NCBI RefSeq assembly: GCF_003355495.1
Contig: NZ_CP031337.1
Location: 1,865,001 to 1,929,000 of the forward strand
DNA length: 64,000 bases
Reading direction: 5' to 3'
Source of the DNA: Crenobacter cavernae
GTDB taxonomy: Bacteria; Pseudomonadota; Gammaproteobacteria; Burkholderiales; Chromobacteriaceae
This document shows positions 9,940 to 18,250 of this stretch, one piece after another. Under the pieces are notes generated by a model. That model was not told where the DNA came from. It did not search any database and saw nothing but the letters and a program-made list of their open reading frames with translations. Made by a program: the position numbers and the translations under genes. Every line of letters starts with the position of its first letter. Positions within the stretch are counted from its first letter, which is position 1.

Positions 9940-10482
9940 ATGAAAATGGTGATCCTCGATCGCGACGGCGTGATCAACCGCGACAGCGACGACTTCGTGA
10001 AGTCGGCGGCCGAATGGGTGCCGATCGACAAGAGCCTCGACGCGATCGCGCTGTTCACGCAGTCGGGCTGGAAGGTCGTCGTCGCGACCAACCAGTCCGG
10101 CCTCGCGCGCGGGCTGTTCGACATCGAAGCGTTGAACGCGATGCACGCGAAGATGCACCGTCTGGTCGGCCAGGCCGGCGGGCGCATCGACGCGGTGCTG
10201 TTCTGTCCGCACCTGGCCGACGAGGAGTGCGACTGCCGCAAGCCCAAGCCGGGCATGGTGCGCCAGATCGCCGCGCGCTTCGGCGTCAAACCCGAAACGC
10301 TGCCCTTGGTCGGCGACAGCCTCAGGGACCTCGAGGCGATCGCCGAAGTCGGCGGCCAGCCTATCCTGGTCAAGACCGGCAAGGGCGTGAAGACGCTGCA
10401 GAAAGGCGGCCTGCCCGAGGGCACGCTGGTGTTCGAAGACCTGTACGCCGCGGCGAGCTACCTGATCGACCGCAGTCAGTAA
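9940..10482 (+). CDS. gmhB: D-glycero-beta-D-manno-heptose-1,7-bisphosphate 7-phosphatase
   Basis: GmhB removes the 7-phosphate of heptose bisphosphate in the synthesis of ADP-heptose for lipopolysaccharide. The 180-residue HAD protein has the nucleophile motif LDRDGVINRDSDDFV, the TNQSGLARG motif, the zinc-binding set CPHLADEECDCRKPKPGM and the last HAD motif GDSLRDLEA. ATG 9940 starts the conserved MKMVILDRDGV with ACAGGG upstream. plsC follows after 38 bases, so the two are probably one transcript. Confidence 0.93.
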   Translation: MKMVILDRDGVINRDSDDFVKSAAEWVPIDKSLDAIALFTQSGWKVVVATNQSGLARGLFDIEALNAMHAKMHRLVGQAGGRIDAVLFCPHLADEECDCRKPKPGMVRQIAARFGVKPETLPLVGDSLRDLEAIAEVGGQPILVKTGKGVKTLQKGGLPEGTLVFEDLYAAASYLIDRSQ

Positions 10483-10520
10483 CCCTTACTTGGCGTCCTG
10501 TGGACGCGTTTGCATATCTA

Positions 10521-11288
10521 ATGACCTTGTGGATTCGTAATCTGTTCTACTGGCTCGGCGTGGCCGTCTCGACCCCGCCGTTCGCCATCCTCGCCGTGCT
10601 GATCCTGCCGCTGCCGCGCCGCTTCCGCCACCGCATCGTCAGCGGCTGGACGCACAGCATGCTGTGGTGGCTGAGGGTCACCTGCGGACTGTCGTACAAG
10701 GTGATCGGCCGCGACAACATCCCGAACACGCCGTCCGTCATCGCGTCGAAGCACCAGTCGGGCTGGGAGACGATGGCGTTGCAGCAGATCTTCCCGCCGC
10801 AGGTGTGGGTACTCAAGCGCGAGCTGTTGTGGATCCCGTTCTTCGGCTGGGGGCTGGCGACGATGTCGCCGATCGCGATCGACCGCGGCAACAAGGTCGA
10901 GGCGCAGCGCAAGCTGATGGCGCAGGGGCGCGCGCGGATCGACGTCGGCTTCTGGATCGTCGTCTTCCCCGAGGGCACGCGCATCAAGCCGGGGCTGAAG
11001 GGCAAGTACAAGTTCGGCGCGTCGCGCCTGGCGTCCAGCCTGAAGGTGCCGATGGTGCCGGTCGCGCTGAACTCGGGCGAATTCTGGCCACGCAATTCCT
11101 TCCTCAAGTACCCGGGCGAGATCACCGTCGTGATCGGCAAGCCCATCCTGCCGGACGGCCGCGACTCGGCCGACATGATGGCCGAGGCCGAGGCCTGGAT
11201 CGAGGCGCGCCAGCGCGAGATCGGCGGCGCCGGACCGTGCGCGCACCCCGATGACAAGACGCGACGCGCTCACGCTCACGCTGCCTGA
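10521..11288 (+). CDS. plsC: 1-acyl-sn-glycerol-3-phosphate acyltransferase
   Basis: This 255-residue membrane enzyme acylates lysophosphatidic acid to phosphatidic acid. An N-terminal membrane segment is followed by the acyltransferase motifs: KHQSGWE (the HX4D/E catalytic site, here with Glu), IDRGN, and FPEGTRIKPG. ATG 10521 starts MTLWIRNLFYWLGV; the frame is open upstream through gmhB but that is out of frame with the real gene. The 3' end overlaps the next gene by 38 bases, which suggests coupled translation. Confidence 0.92.
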   Translation: MTLWIRNLFYWLGVAVSTPPFAILAVLILPLPRRFRHRIVSGWTHSMLWWLRVTCGLSYKVIGRDNIPNTPSVIASKHQSGWETMALQQIFPPQVWVLKRELLWIPFFGWGLATMSPIAIDRGNKVEAQRKLMAQGRARIDVGFWIVVFPEGTRIKPGLKGKYKFGASRLASSLKVPMVPVALNSGEFWPRNSFLKYPGEITVVIGKPILPDGRDSADMMAEAEAWIEARQREIGGAGPCAHPDDKTRRAHAHAA

Positions 11289-11967
11289 CGGCGGCGAGCT
11301 CGCGGTCGCGCTGATCCGGCGCGAGCGCAAGAGCATCGGCCTTACGATCCGCGACGGCCGCGTCGAGATCGTCGCGCCGCCGCGCGTGCCGCTCGCCAGG
11401 TTGGCCGAGGTGCTCGACGCGCGACGCGACTGGTTGCTGCGCCACTGGCTGGCGCTCGAGGCTCGGCGAGCGGAGCTGGCGGCGCTGCCTGCCGCGCCCG
11501 AATGGCTCGGCCAACCCTTGGCGACTGAATGGCAAGGGCCGGGCCGCGCCGCGTGCCGGCGCGACGGCGGGAAGCTGATCGTCGCAGGACCCCATCCCGA
11601 GCGCGAGCCCGACGCGTTCAGCGCGCTGCTGGTGCGCTGGCTGAAACGCGAGGCGGCGACCACGTTGGCCGAGCGCGTGACGGTCTGGTCGCGCGCGAGC
11701 GGCCTGGTGCCGAGCCGTTTGCAATTGTCCGGCGCGCGCCGGCGCTGGGGCAGCTGCACCGCCGACGGCACGGTGCGGCTCAACTGGCGGCTGGTGCAGG
11801 CGCCGCCGGCTATCATCGACTATGTGGTCGTCCACGAACTGTCCCACCTGAGGCATATGAACCACTCGGCCGCGTTCTGGTCTGTCGTGGCGAGCCATCT
11901 GCCCGACTGGGCGGAGCGCCGCGGCTGGCTCAAAACGCACGGCGAGCGGCTGTTCCGCTACGGATAG
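11251..11967 (+). CDS. YgjP/SprT-like zinc metallopeptidase (DUF45)
   Basis: The 238-residue protein is a member of the M48-like YgjP group. The zinc motif HELSHLRHMNH is at about residue 190 with the following SAAFW helix; upstream RRRWGSCTADGTVRLNWRL is the family signature. The first half has the IRRERKSIGLTIRDGRVEIVAP-type beta region. The cellular substrate is unknown. It overlaps plsC at its start and stands in the gmhB-plsC-gloA group. It contains three matches to the repeated word (11398, 11505, 11664), one encoding LGQPL. Confidence 0.88.
   Translation: MTRRDALTLTLPDGGELAVALIRRERKSIGLTIRDGRVEIVAPPRVPLARLAEVLDARRDWLLRHWLALEARRAELAALPAAPEWLGQPLATEWQGPGRAACRRDGGKLIVAGPHPEREPDAFSALLVRWLKREAATTLAERVTVWSRASGLVPSRLQLSGARRRWGSCTADGTVRLNWRLVQAPPAIIDYVVVHELSHLRHMNHSAAFWSVVASHLPDWAERRGWLKTHGERLFRYG
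11398..11409 (+). repeat. Uptake-like word (exact copy)
   Basis: AGGTTGGCCGAG inside the metallopeptidase gene. Confidence 0.7.
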
Positions 11968-11988
11968 GGCTCATTCCAAGGAGATATC

Positions 11989-12393
11989 ATGCGTTTACTG
12001 CATACCATGCTGCGAGTCGGGAACCTCGAGCGTTCGCTGGCGTTCTACCAGGAGGTGCTCGGCATGCAGTTGCTGCGCAAGAGCGACTACCCGGCCGGCC
12101 GTTTCACGCTCGCCTTCGTCGGCTACGGCTCGGAAAAAGACCAGGCCGTGCTCGAACTCACGCACAACTGGGACACCGAGTCCTACGACCTCGGCACCGG
12201 CTACGGCCACATCGCCGTCGAGGTCGACGACGCGTACAAAGCCTGTGACGCGGTGCGCGCCAAGGGCGGCAAGGTGACGCGCGAGGCCGGCCCGATGAAG
12301 CACGGCACGACGGTGATCGCCTTCGTCGAAGACCCCGACGGCTACAAGATCGAGTTCATCCAGAAGGGCTCGCGCCGCGGCGCTCACGGCTGA
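11989..12393 (+). CDS. gloA: Lactoylglutathione lyase (glyoxalase I)
   Basis: GloA converts the methylglyoxal-glutathione adduct to S-lactoylglutathione. The 134-residue protein has the four metal-ligand positions in order: His in LHTMLRVGNL, Glu in VLELTHNW, His in YGHIAVEVDD and Glu in YKIEFIQ. This is the short Ni2+-type bacterial form. The start has AAGGAGA at good distance. Kbl and Tdh nearby can produce aminoacetone, a methylglyoxal precursor, but linkage is only inference. Confidence 0.94.
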   Translation: MRLLHTMLRVGNLERSLAFYQEVLGMQLLRKSDYPAGRFTLAFVGYGSEKDQAVLELTHNWDTESYDLGTGYGHIAVEVDDAYKACDAVRAKGGKVTREAGPMKHGTTVIAFVEDPDGYKIEFIQKGSRRGAHG

Positions 12394-12439
12394 ACGGCGC
12401 CAGCTATCGCGCCTTCGTCTTTCATCGGAGGCGTCTGCC

Positions 12440-12515
12440 CGCGTGGCAGTGTGACGAGTCAGGGCCGCTACCCGTGAGGGAGCGGCCCCTTCGCTAACCG
12501 GAGAGCGTGATGCAT
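12440..12515 (+). ncRNA. Structured leader of the Na+/H+ antiporter gene, candidate cation riboswitch
   Basis: The 164 bases between gloA and nhaD hold a strong stem, AGGGCCGCT (12461-12469) with AGCGGCCCCT (12481-12490), loop ACCCGTGAGGG. It is followed by TTCGCTAACCGGAGAGCGTGATGC and not by a T run. A hairpin with a conserved-looking single-stranded 3' tail directly before a cation antiporter is the arrangement of the nhaA-I/nhaA-II and DUF1646 riboswitch candidates. I cannot score it against those models, so the class is a guess. Confidence 0.35.
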
Positions 12516-12557
12516 TTGTACTATTAAGATCGCGCGTCTCTCCCAATTGGAGTTTCA

Positions 12558-13955
12558 ATGCCTTCTATCCTGACCGCTTTGCTGGCCCTGCTCGTGCCCG
12601 GCGCCGCGATGGCCGCCGACCTCGACGGCGCGACGCTGAGTCTCGCCTGGGTGATCCCCTTCGCCGGCATCCTGCTGTCTATCGCGCTGTTCCCGATCTT
12701 CGCGCCCGGTTTCTGGCACCACCACTTCGGCAAGATCACCGCGGTGTGGACCGTGCTGTTCCTGGTGCCGTTCGCCGCGGCGTTCGGCGGCCACACCACC
12801 CTCGCGCTCTTGATTCACGCGCTGTTGACCGAGTACATCCCGTTCATCGTGCTCTTGTTCTCGCTCTACACCGTGTCGGGCGGGATCTTGCTGTGGGGCA
12901 ATCTGCACGGCTCGCCGAGGCTCAACACCGGCATCCTCGCGATCGGCACGGTGCTCGCGTCGATCATGGGCACCACCGGCGCGGCGATGCTGTTGATCCG
13001 CCCGCTGCTAAAGGCCAACGACAACCGCAAGCACAGGGTGCACGTCGTGGTGTTCTTCATCTTCCTCGTCGCCAACGTCGGCGGCGGCCTGACGCCGCTC
13101 GGCGACCCGCCGCTGTTCCTCGGCTTTCTGAAGGGGGTCGATTTCTTCTGGACGATGAAGTTCATGGCGCTGCCGGTGCTGCTGCTGTCGCTCGCGCTGT
13201 TGGCGATCTTCTACGTCGTCGACGGCTACTACTTCAGGAAAGAGGGCGTCGAAGCGCGCGATCCGTCGCCCGATTCGCCGCTCAAGTTCTACGGCACCTT
13301 CAACTTCGTGCTGCTCGCCGGCGTGATCGGCGGCGTGCTCTTGTCGGGCTTCTGGAGGCCGGGCGTCAGCTTCGACATCATGGGCACGCATCTCGAGCTG
13401 CAGAACCTGGTGCGCGACGCGATCCTGGTCGCGCTGGCGTTCGCGTCGCTCGCGCTGACGCCGAAGCCCGTGCGCGCCGGCAACGAGTTCAACTGGGAGC
13501 CGATCCTGGAGGTGGGCAAGCTGTTCGCCGGCATCTTCATCACCATCGCGCCGGCGATCGCGATCCTGCGCGCCGGCAGCGACGGGCAGCTGGCCGCGCT
13601 GGTCGGCATGGTGTCGGGCGAGGACGGCCTGCCGGCCAACGCGATGTACTTCTGGATGACCGGCGTGCTGTCGGCCTTCCTCGACAACGCGCCGACCTAC
13701 CTGGTGTTCTTCAACCTCGCCGCCGGCGACGCGACGCTGTTGATGAAAGAGCTGCCGCAGACGCTGTTGGCGATTTCGATGGGCGCGGTGTTCATGGGCG
13801 CGATGACCTATATCGGCAACGCGCCGAACTTCATGGTCAAGGCAATCGCCGAGCAGCGCGGCGTCGTGATGCCGAGCTTCTTCGGCTTCCTCGGCTACTC
13901 GTGCGTCGTGCTGCTGCCGCTGTTCGCGGTGCTGACCTGGCTGTTCTTTAGATAA
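12558..13955 (+). CDS. nhaD: Na+/H+ antiporter, NhaD family
   Basis: The 465-residue polytopic membrane protein exchanges Na+ (or Li+) for protons. It has about 12-13 hydrophobic segments and NhaD/ion-transporter-superfamily signatures: GTTGAAMLLIRPLL, VGGGLTPLGDPPLFLGFLKG (the conserved GxxLTPxGDPP region) and SAFLDNAPTYLVFFNLA. The N-terminus resembles a signal peptide or first helix. TTGGAG lies about 8 bases before the ATG. The structured leader upstream may control it. An exact copy of the repeated word overlaps the stop codon. Confidence 0.9.
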   Translation: MPSILTALLALLVPGAAMAADLDGATLSLAWVIPFAGILLSIALFPIFAPGFWHHHFGKITAVWTVLFLVPFAAAFGGHTTLALLIHALLTEYIPFIVLLFSLYTVSGGILLWGNLHGSPRLNTGILAIGTVLASIMGTTGAAMLLIRPLLKANDNRKHRVHVVVFFIFLVANVGGGLTPLGDPPLFLGFLKGVDFFWTMKFMALPVLLLSLALLAIFYVVDGYYFRKEGVEARDPSPDSPLKFYGTFNFVLLAGVIGGVLLSGFWRPGVSFDIMGTHLELQNLVRDAILVALAFASLALTPKPVRAGNEFNWEPILEVGKLFAGIFITIAPAIAILRAGSDGQLAALVGMVSGEDGLPANAMYFWMTGVLSAFLDNAPTYLVFFNLAAGDATLLMKELPQTLLAISMGAVFMGAMTYIGNAPNFMVKAIAEQRGVVMPSFFGFLGYSCVVLLPLFAVLTWLFFR

Positions 13956-13966
13956 GGTTGGCCGAG
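13955..13966 (+). repeat. Uptake-like word (exact copy)
   Basis: AGGTTGGCCGAG begins on the last base of the nhaD stop codon. The region up to mpl (14217) contains no other feature I can support. Confidence 0.7.
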
Positions 13967-14217
13967 CCCGCCGGGAGCCAGCGCGCGCTTGCCGCGACGG
14001 TCGGGCCGTTCTGAAGATGAGTCCGCCAGCGCGCGAAGGCCGGCGCCGACAGCGCCATATTGCCGGCATGACGCCGGTCGGCAGGCGAATGGGGCGTCGG
14101 CATTCTTGGCGCTGGTCTTCACGATCGGCTTGGCGGTCGCTTTAGGCGGCGGCCGATGCCGCCGGGCTGCCGCTTTGCGGTATCCTTTGCGCTTTGCCGT
14201 TTTTCACACGAGCTGTC

Positions 14218-15591
14218 ATGCACATCCATATTCTCGGCATCTGCGGCACCTTCATGGGAGGCATCGCCGCCATCGCCAAACAGGCCGGTCACCGCGTGAC
14301 CGGCTGCGACGCCAACGTCTACCCGCCGATGAGCACCCAGCTCGAAGCGATGGGCATCGAGCTAATCCAGGGCTTCGGCGAGGAGCAGCTGGAGCTTAAG
14401 CCCGACGTCTACGTGATTGGCAACGTCGTCAAGCGCGGCATGCCGCTGATGGAAGCGATCATGGACCGCGGCCTGCCATACCTCTCGGGCCCGCAATGGC
14501 TGGCCGAGAACGTGCTGGACGAGCTGTGGGTGCTGGCGGTCGCCGGCACGCACGGCAAGACCACCACCACCGGCATGCTGGCGTGGATCCTCGAGGACGC
14601 CGGCCTCGCGCCCGGCTTCCTGATCGGCGGCATCCCGGAGAACTTCGGCGTGTCGGCGCGCCTGCCGGGCACGCCGCGCCAGGACGCGGCGAGCGTGAGC
14701 CCCTTCTTCGTGATCGAGGCCGACGAGTACGACACCGCCTTCTTCGACAAGCGCTCCAAGTTCGTCCACTACCGTCCGCGCACCGTCATCCTCAACAACC
14801 TCGAATTCGACCACGCCGACATCTTCGCCGACCTCGCGGCGATCGAGACGCAGTTCCACCACCTGGTGCGCATCGTGCCGGGCCAGGGCCTCATCGTGTC
14901 GAACGGTAGAGACGCCAACCTGGGCCGCGTTCTCGATCGCGGCTGCTGGACGCCGATCGAGCGCTTCGGCGTCGACGCCGGCTGGCAGATCGGCGAAGTC
15001 ACCGCCGACGGCAGCTTCGACGTGATGCTCGGCGGCGTGCAACAGGGCACGGTGCGCTGGGCGCTGCTCGGCGAACACAACCGGATGAACGCGATCGCCG
15101 CGATCGCCGCCGCGCGCCACGCCGGTGTCGCGGTGAAAGACGCGATCGATTCGCTGTCGCGCTTCGCCAACGTCAAGCGCCGCATGGAGGTGAAGGGTGT
15201 CGCGAACGGCGTCACCGTCTACGACGACTTCGCGCACCACCCGACCGCGATCGCGACCACCGTCGCCGGCCTGCGCGCCAAGGTTGGCCGAGCCCGCATC
15301 CTGGCGGTGCTCGAACCGCGCTCGAACACGATGAAGCTCGGCACGATGAAAGAAGCGTTGCCCGGCTCGCTCGCGGACGCCGACAAGGTGTTCTGCTACG
15401 GCGCGAACCTCGGCTGGGACCCGGCCGACGCGCTGGCGCCCTTGGGCGATATTGCGCAAAGCTTCGACGACCTCGACGCGCTGGTCGCGGCGGTCGTCGC
15501 CGAGGCGCGACCGGGCGACCATGTGCTGGTGATGAGCAACGGCGGCTTCGGCGGTGTGCACGGCAAGCTGCTCGCGGCGCTCGCCCACTGA
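14218..15591 (+). CDS. mpl: UDP-N-acetylmuramate:L-alanyl-gamma-D-glutamyl-meso-diaminopimelate ligase
   Basis: Mpl re-attaches recycled murein tripeptide to UDP-MurNAc. The 457-residue Mur ligase begins MHIHILGICGTFMGGIAAIA, as in other Mpl proteins, and carries the ATP-binding motif AGTHGKTTTTGMLAW, the central EADEYDTAFFDKRSKF motif, LEFDHADIF and the third-domain YDDFAHHPTAI. Length is normal. It stands alone on the plus strand. A bidirectional terminator separates it from the diguanylate cyclase gene. One exact copy of the word encodes KVGRAR. Confidence 0.96.
   Translation: MHIHILGICGTFMGGIAAIAKQAGHRVTGCDANVYPPMSTQLEAMGIELIQGFGEEQLELKPDVYVIGNVVKRGMPLMEAIMDRGLPYLSGPQWLAENVLDELWVLAVAGTHGKTTTTGMLAWILEDAGLAPGFLIGGIPENFGVSARLPGTPRQDAASVSPFFVIEADEYDTAFFDKRSKFVHYRPRTVILNNLEFDHADIFADLAAIETQFHHLVRIVPGQGLIVSNGRDANLGRVLDRGCWTPIERFGVDAGWQIGEVTADGSFDVMLGGVQQGTVRWALLGEHNRMNAIAAIAAARHAGVAVKDAIDSLSRFANVKRRMEVKGVANGVTVYDDFAHHPTAIATTVAGLRAKVGRARILAVLEPRSNTMKLGTMKEALPGSLADADKVFCYGANLGWDPADALAPLGDIAQSFDDLDALVAAVVAEARPGDHVLVMSNGGFGGVHGKLLAALAH
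15281..15292 (+). repeat. Uptake-like word (exact copy)
   Basis: AGGTTGGCCGAG in the third domain of mpl; encodes KVGRA, the same peptide as in kbl. Confidence 0.7.
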
Positions 15592-15610
15592 ATCTGCCGC
15601 GCTGTGAAAG

Positions 15611-15643
15611 AAAAACCCCGGCTCATCGGCCGGGGTTTTTTGT
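15611..15643. terminator. Bidirectional terminator between mpl and the GGDEF gene
   Basis: AAAAACCCCGGC and its complement flank a short loop with A and T runs on both sides, so it can serve both convergent genes. Confidence 0.9.
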
Positions 15644-15654
15644 TGGGCGCCGTC

Positions 15655-17601
15655 TCAGCGCGTGCTTGTCGATGGCGCTGACCGCAGGTCGTCGAGGCTG
15701 CGCTGGCCGCGCGCGCAGACGACCTGGTTGCGGCCCTGCGCCTTGGCGCGGTACAGCGCCTCGTCGGCGGTCTTGAGCAGCGCGGCGAGCGCCGGCGGCG
15801 CTTCGCCGGGCAGCCAGATGGTCAGGCCGACGCTGACGGTGACCTGGCGCGTCTTGCCGCTGGCGCGGAACGGGTGGTTGGCGACGCGTTCGCGGATGCG
15901 TTCGGCGATGCCGAGCGCGGTCAGGTCGTCCGAGTCGGGCAGCACCAGGCAGAACTCCTCGCCGCCGATGCGGCCGAACACGTCGTGCTGGCGGATCAGC
16001 GCCTGGCACAGCGTGACGGTCTGGCTGAGGATGGCGTCGCCGGCGTCGTGGCCGAGCGTGTCGTTCACCTGCTTGAAGTGGTCGATGTCTATCATCAGCA
16101 CCGACAGCGGGCGTTCGCGCCGGCACGCCTGGTCGAGCAGCGCGGTCGCGCTCTTCATGAAGTGGCGGCGGTTGGCGATGCCGGTCAGGTCGTCGAGCGT
16201 CGCCAGTTCGACCAACTCGGCCTGCGCCGACTGCAGCTGCTGCATCGCGTGTTCGGTCGCCTTTTTTTCCGCCTCGAGCAGCTCGGCGTGAGCGATGCGC
16301 TCGCTGACGTCGACGACGCTGATCGCGACCGCCGGCTGGCCGTTGTGGAACAGGCCGCGCATCGACACGAGCGACCAGAACTCGCTGTCGTCCTGGCGCT
16401 TGAGACTCAGGTCGCGGTCGGTGACCGGCATGCCCTGCGTGATCAACGTGCGGCAGAGCGACAGGTCGGTCTCGGTCGCGAACAGCCGTTCGCCCGACTG
16501 GCCGACGAGGTCGTTGGCGTCGCAGCCGAACAGGTCGCCGGCGCGCTGGTTGCACGCGCGGATCTGCCAATGGCCGGCGTCGAGGATGACCACGCCGACC
16601 TGCACCGTGTCGATCAGCGTCTGCAGGTCGCGCTGCGACGCAGACAGTTTCTTCAGCCGCTCGCGCAGCGTACCGTGCGACGTGTTCAGCAGCAGATAGC
16701 TCTGTTCGAGCTGTTCGAGCCGGCGCGAGGCGCTGCGGTACTGGCGGTAGAGGCGGTAGACGAGGAAGAGCAGCACGCCGGCGGTGAACAGCGCCGCGAG
16801 CGGCAGCGCGACCAGCCACGGCGAGGCCGGCGCGAACGAGGCAGGCGCGAGCCGCGCCTCCAGCAAGAGGTCCTGCTGGCCGAGCGGGCGCGTGACGTTG
16901 AGCGGCAGCGGGGCGGCGACCGCCAGGCCCGGTGCCATCAAGCCCAGCCACAGCGGCAGGCCTTCCGAGGCGTTGTCTTGCCCGAGCGTAAAGCGGCCGT
17001 AGCGCTGGCCGTTTTCGTCCTTCAGTTCGATGCTCGCCTGCCAGTGGGCCGGCCAGTTCGGGCGCAGCAGCGGCCAGGGCTTGAGCCGGCCGACGGCGAT
17101 GCCGGTACAGGGTGGGTGCGGGCAGCCGGCGATCGCGAAGGAGAGGGGGCCCGGCGGCGTCTGGGCGCTGGGCAGGAAGGTCAGCGCGCCCGCCGGCAGG
17201 TCGCGGCCGAGCGCGCGCAGGCCGAGTCGCTGCAGGACGGCGTCGGGCGCCGCGGTGTTGGCGGTCAGCGCGGCGACCTTGCCGTCGTAGCCGAAGCGCC
17301 AGACCTTGCCGCCGCCGGTGAGCCGGGCGATCCGCGCGGAGGGACGGGCGGCGCGTGGCAGTTCGTCCTCCAGCTGGCGGGTCTGCTCGGCGAGCGAGAG
17401 TTCGAGCGTGCGCAGCGTTGCGTCGAGCGCGAGCGCGGCTTCGGCGCGCTCGGCGCGCACGCGCTGCTGCAGGTAGCCGTTGGCCAATCCCCAGGCGGAG
17501 ACCAGCGCGGCGAGGCAGGCGACGATCAGGAGGATTTGCTGTTCCAGCCGCGGCGCGGGGACTTTCTCGAGGGGCGTGGGGGTGGGGGTTTTAGCTGACA
17601 C
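15655..17601 (-). CDS. Membrane-bound diguanylate cyclase with PAS and GGDEF domains
   Basis: The 648-residue protein probably makes cyclic di-GMP. A membrane segment near residues 22-45, a large periplasmic region, and a second segment (SPWLVALPLAALFTAGVLLF) frame an outside sensor. A coiled linker leads to a PAS domain (about 325-440) and a GGDEF domain (about 470-630). The active site reads RIGGEEFCLVL, so the cyclase is probably active, and RQHD five residues upstream is the inhibitory I-site. A PilZ-like gene is the next gene upstream on the same strand. Confidence 0.9.
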   Translation of the reverse strand: MSAKTPTPTPLEKVPAPRLEQQILLIVACLAALVSAWGLANGYLQQRVRAERAEAALALDATLRTLELSLAEQTRQLEDELPRAARPSARIARLTGGGKVWRFGYDGKVAALTANTAAPDAVLQRLGLRALGRDLPAGALTFLPSAQTPPGPLSFAIAGCPHPPCTGIAVGRLKPWPLLRPNWPAHWQASIELKDENGQRYGRFTLGQDNASEGLPLWLGLMAPGLAVAAPLPLNVTRPLGQQDLLLEARLAPASFAPASPWLVALPLAALFTAGVLLFLVYRLYRQYRSASRRLEQLEQSYLLLNTSHGTLRERLKKLSASQRDLQTLIDTVQVGVVILDAGHWQIRACNQRAGDLFGCDANDLVGQSGERLFATETDLSLCRTLITQGMPVTDRDLSLKRQDDSEFWSLVSMRGLFHNGQPAVAISVVDVSERIAHAELLEAEKKATEHAMQQLQSAQAELVELATLDDLTGIANRRHFMKSATALLDQACRRERPLSVLMIDIDHFKQVNDTLGHDAGDAILSQTVTLCQALIRQHDVFGRIGGEEFCLVLPDSDDLTALGIAERIRERVANHPFRASGKTRQVTVSVGLTIWLPGEAPPALAALLKTADEALYRAKAQGRNQVVCARGQRSLDDLRSAPSTSTR

Positions 17602-17717
17602 GGGATAACCACACTGAATATCCCCACATCATGATTTAGTGAGACGTTTTGATCAACTGTTTTATGGCTGGCAAGCAGGGGAAACCAGCGCGGGAGAAGC
17701 CAATCGGGACGGGGGAT

Positions 17718-18209
17718 TCAGCGTTGCTGCAGCGCGAGGCGGTGGCGGCGGAAGACCCAGCGTTCCCACCTCTGCCGGCTGGCCTCGTCGAACACCGGCA
17801 ACAGACGGGCGAGACAAGCGCGGCCGGCGTCGGCGGGCAGTTCGATGCGTAACGGCAACTCGAGCGCGAGCGCCGAGTCGGGGTGCGGGAACAGTGTGAC
17901 GAGCAGCACCTCGCCGGCTTCGTGGCGGTGGCCGGCGTCCTCGTGCCAGCACAGCGCATCGAGGCCGACACGGCAGTCGCGCAGCGCCGGCGTATGCGGG
18001 CGGCGCGCCATCAGCGCGACCTCGAGCGCGAGGTCGAGCTTGGCCTCGAGCCTAGCGGCCGCCGCCTCGTCCTCCTCGCGCGGCGCCGGCGCGGCGAGGA
18101 TGCGCAACGCCAGCCGGGTTTCGCGAGCTAGCGTTGCGGCGCCCGTCAGCGGCTCTACCGCGAGGGGCAGCGTGGCGTCGAAGCTGACGGTGTCGAGGTC
18201 GGGCAGCAT
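17718..18209 (-). CDS. Atypical PilZ-type cyclic di-GMP-binding protein (probable)
   Basis: The 163-residue cytosolic protein has an AKLDLALEVALMARR helix, then VGLDALCWHEDAGH, a VLLVTLFPHP strand and ALELPLRIELPADA, and ends WERWVFRRHRLALQQR. This order resembles the atypical PilZ (PilZ_2/tPilZ) domain. The usual RxxxR and DxSxxG motifs are not seen, as expected for the atypical type, so nucleotide binding is not shown by sequence. The start at 18209 gives MLPDLDTVSFD. Location beside a diguanylate cyclase fits. Confidence 0.6.
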   Translation of the reverse strand: MLPDLDTVSFDATLPLAVEPLTGAATLARETRLALRILAAPAPREEDEAAAARLEAKLDLALEVALMARRPHTPALRDCRVGLDALCWHEDAGHRHEAGEVLLVTLFPHPDSALALELPLRIELPADAGRACLARLLPVFDEASRQRWERWVFRRHRLALQQR

Positions 18210-18250
18210 GGCGTCGGTCCGCAAGGCAGGTGCTTTCTCTATAGCGCGTT

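Noticed and set aside
8082..10424. Open frame of 780 codons on the minus strand across glyS and gmhB
   Set aside because: Antisense shadow of glyS and gmhB, with low-complexity composition.
15874..17598. Open frame of 574 codons on the plus strand across the GGDEF gene
   Set aside because: Antisense shadow; the minus strand has intact PAS and GGDEF motifs.
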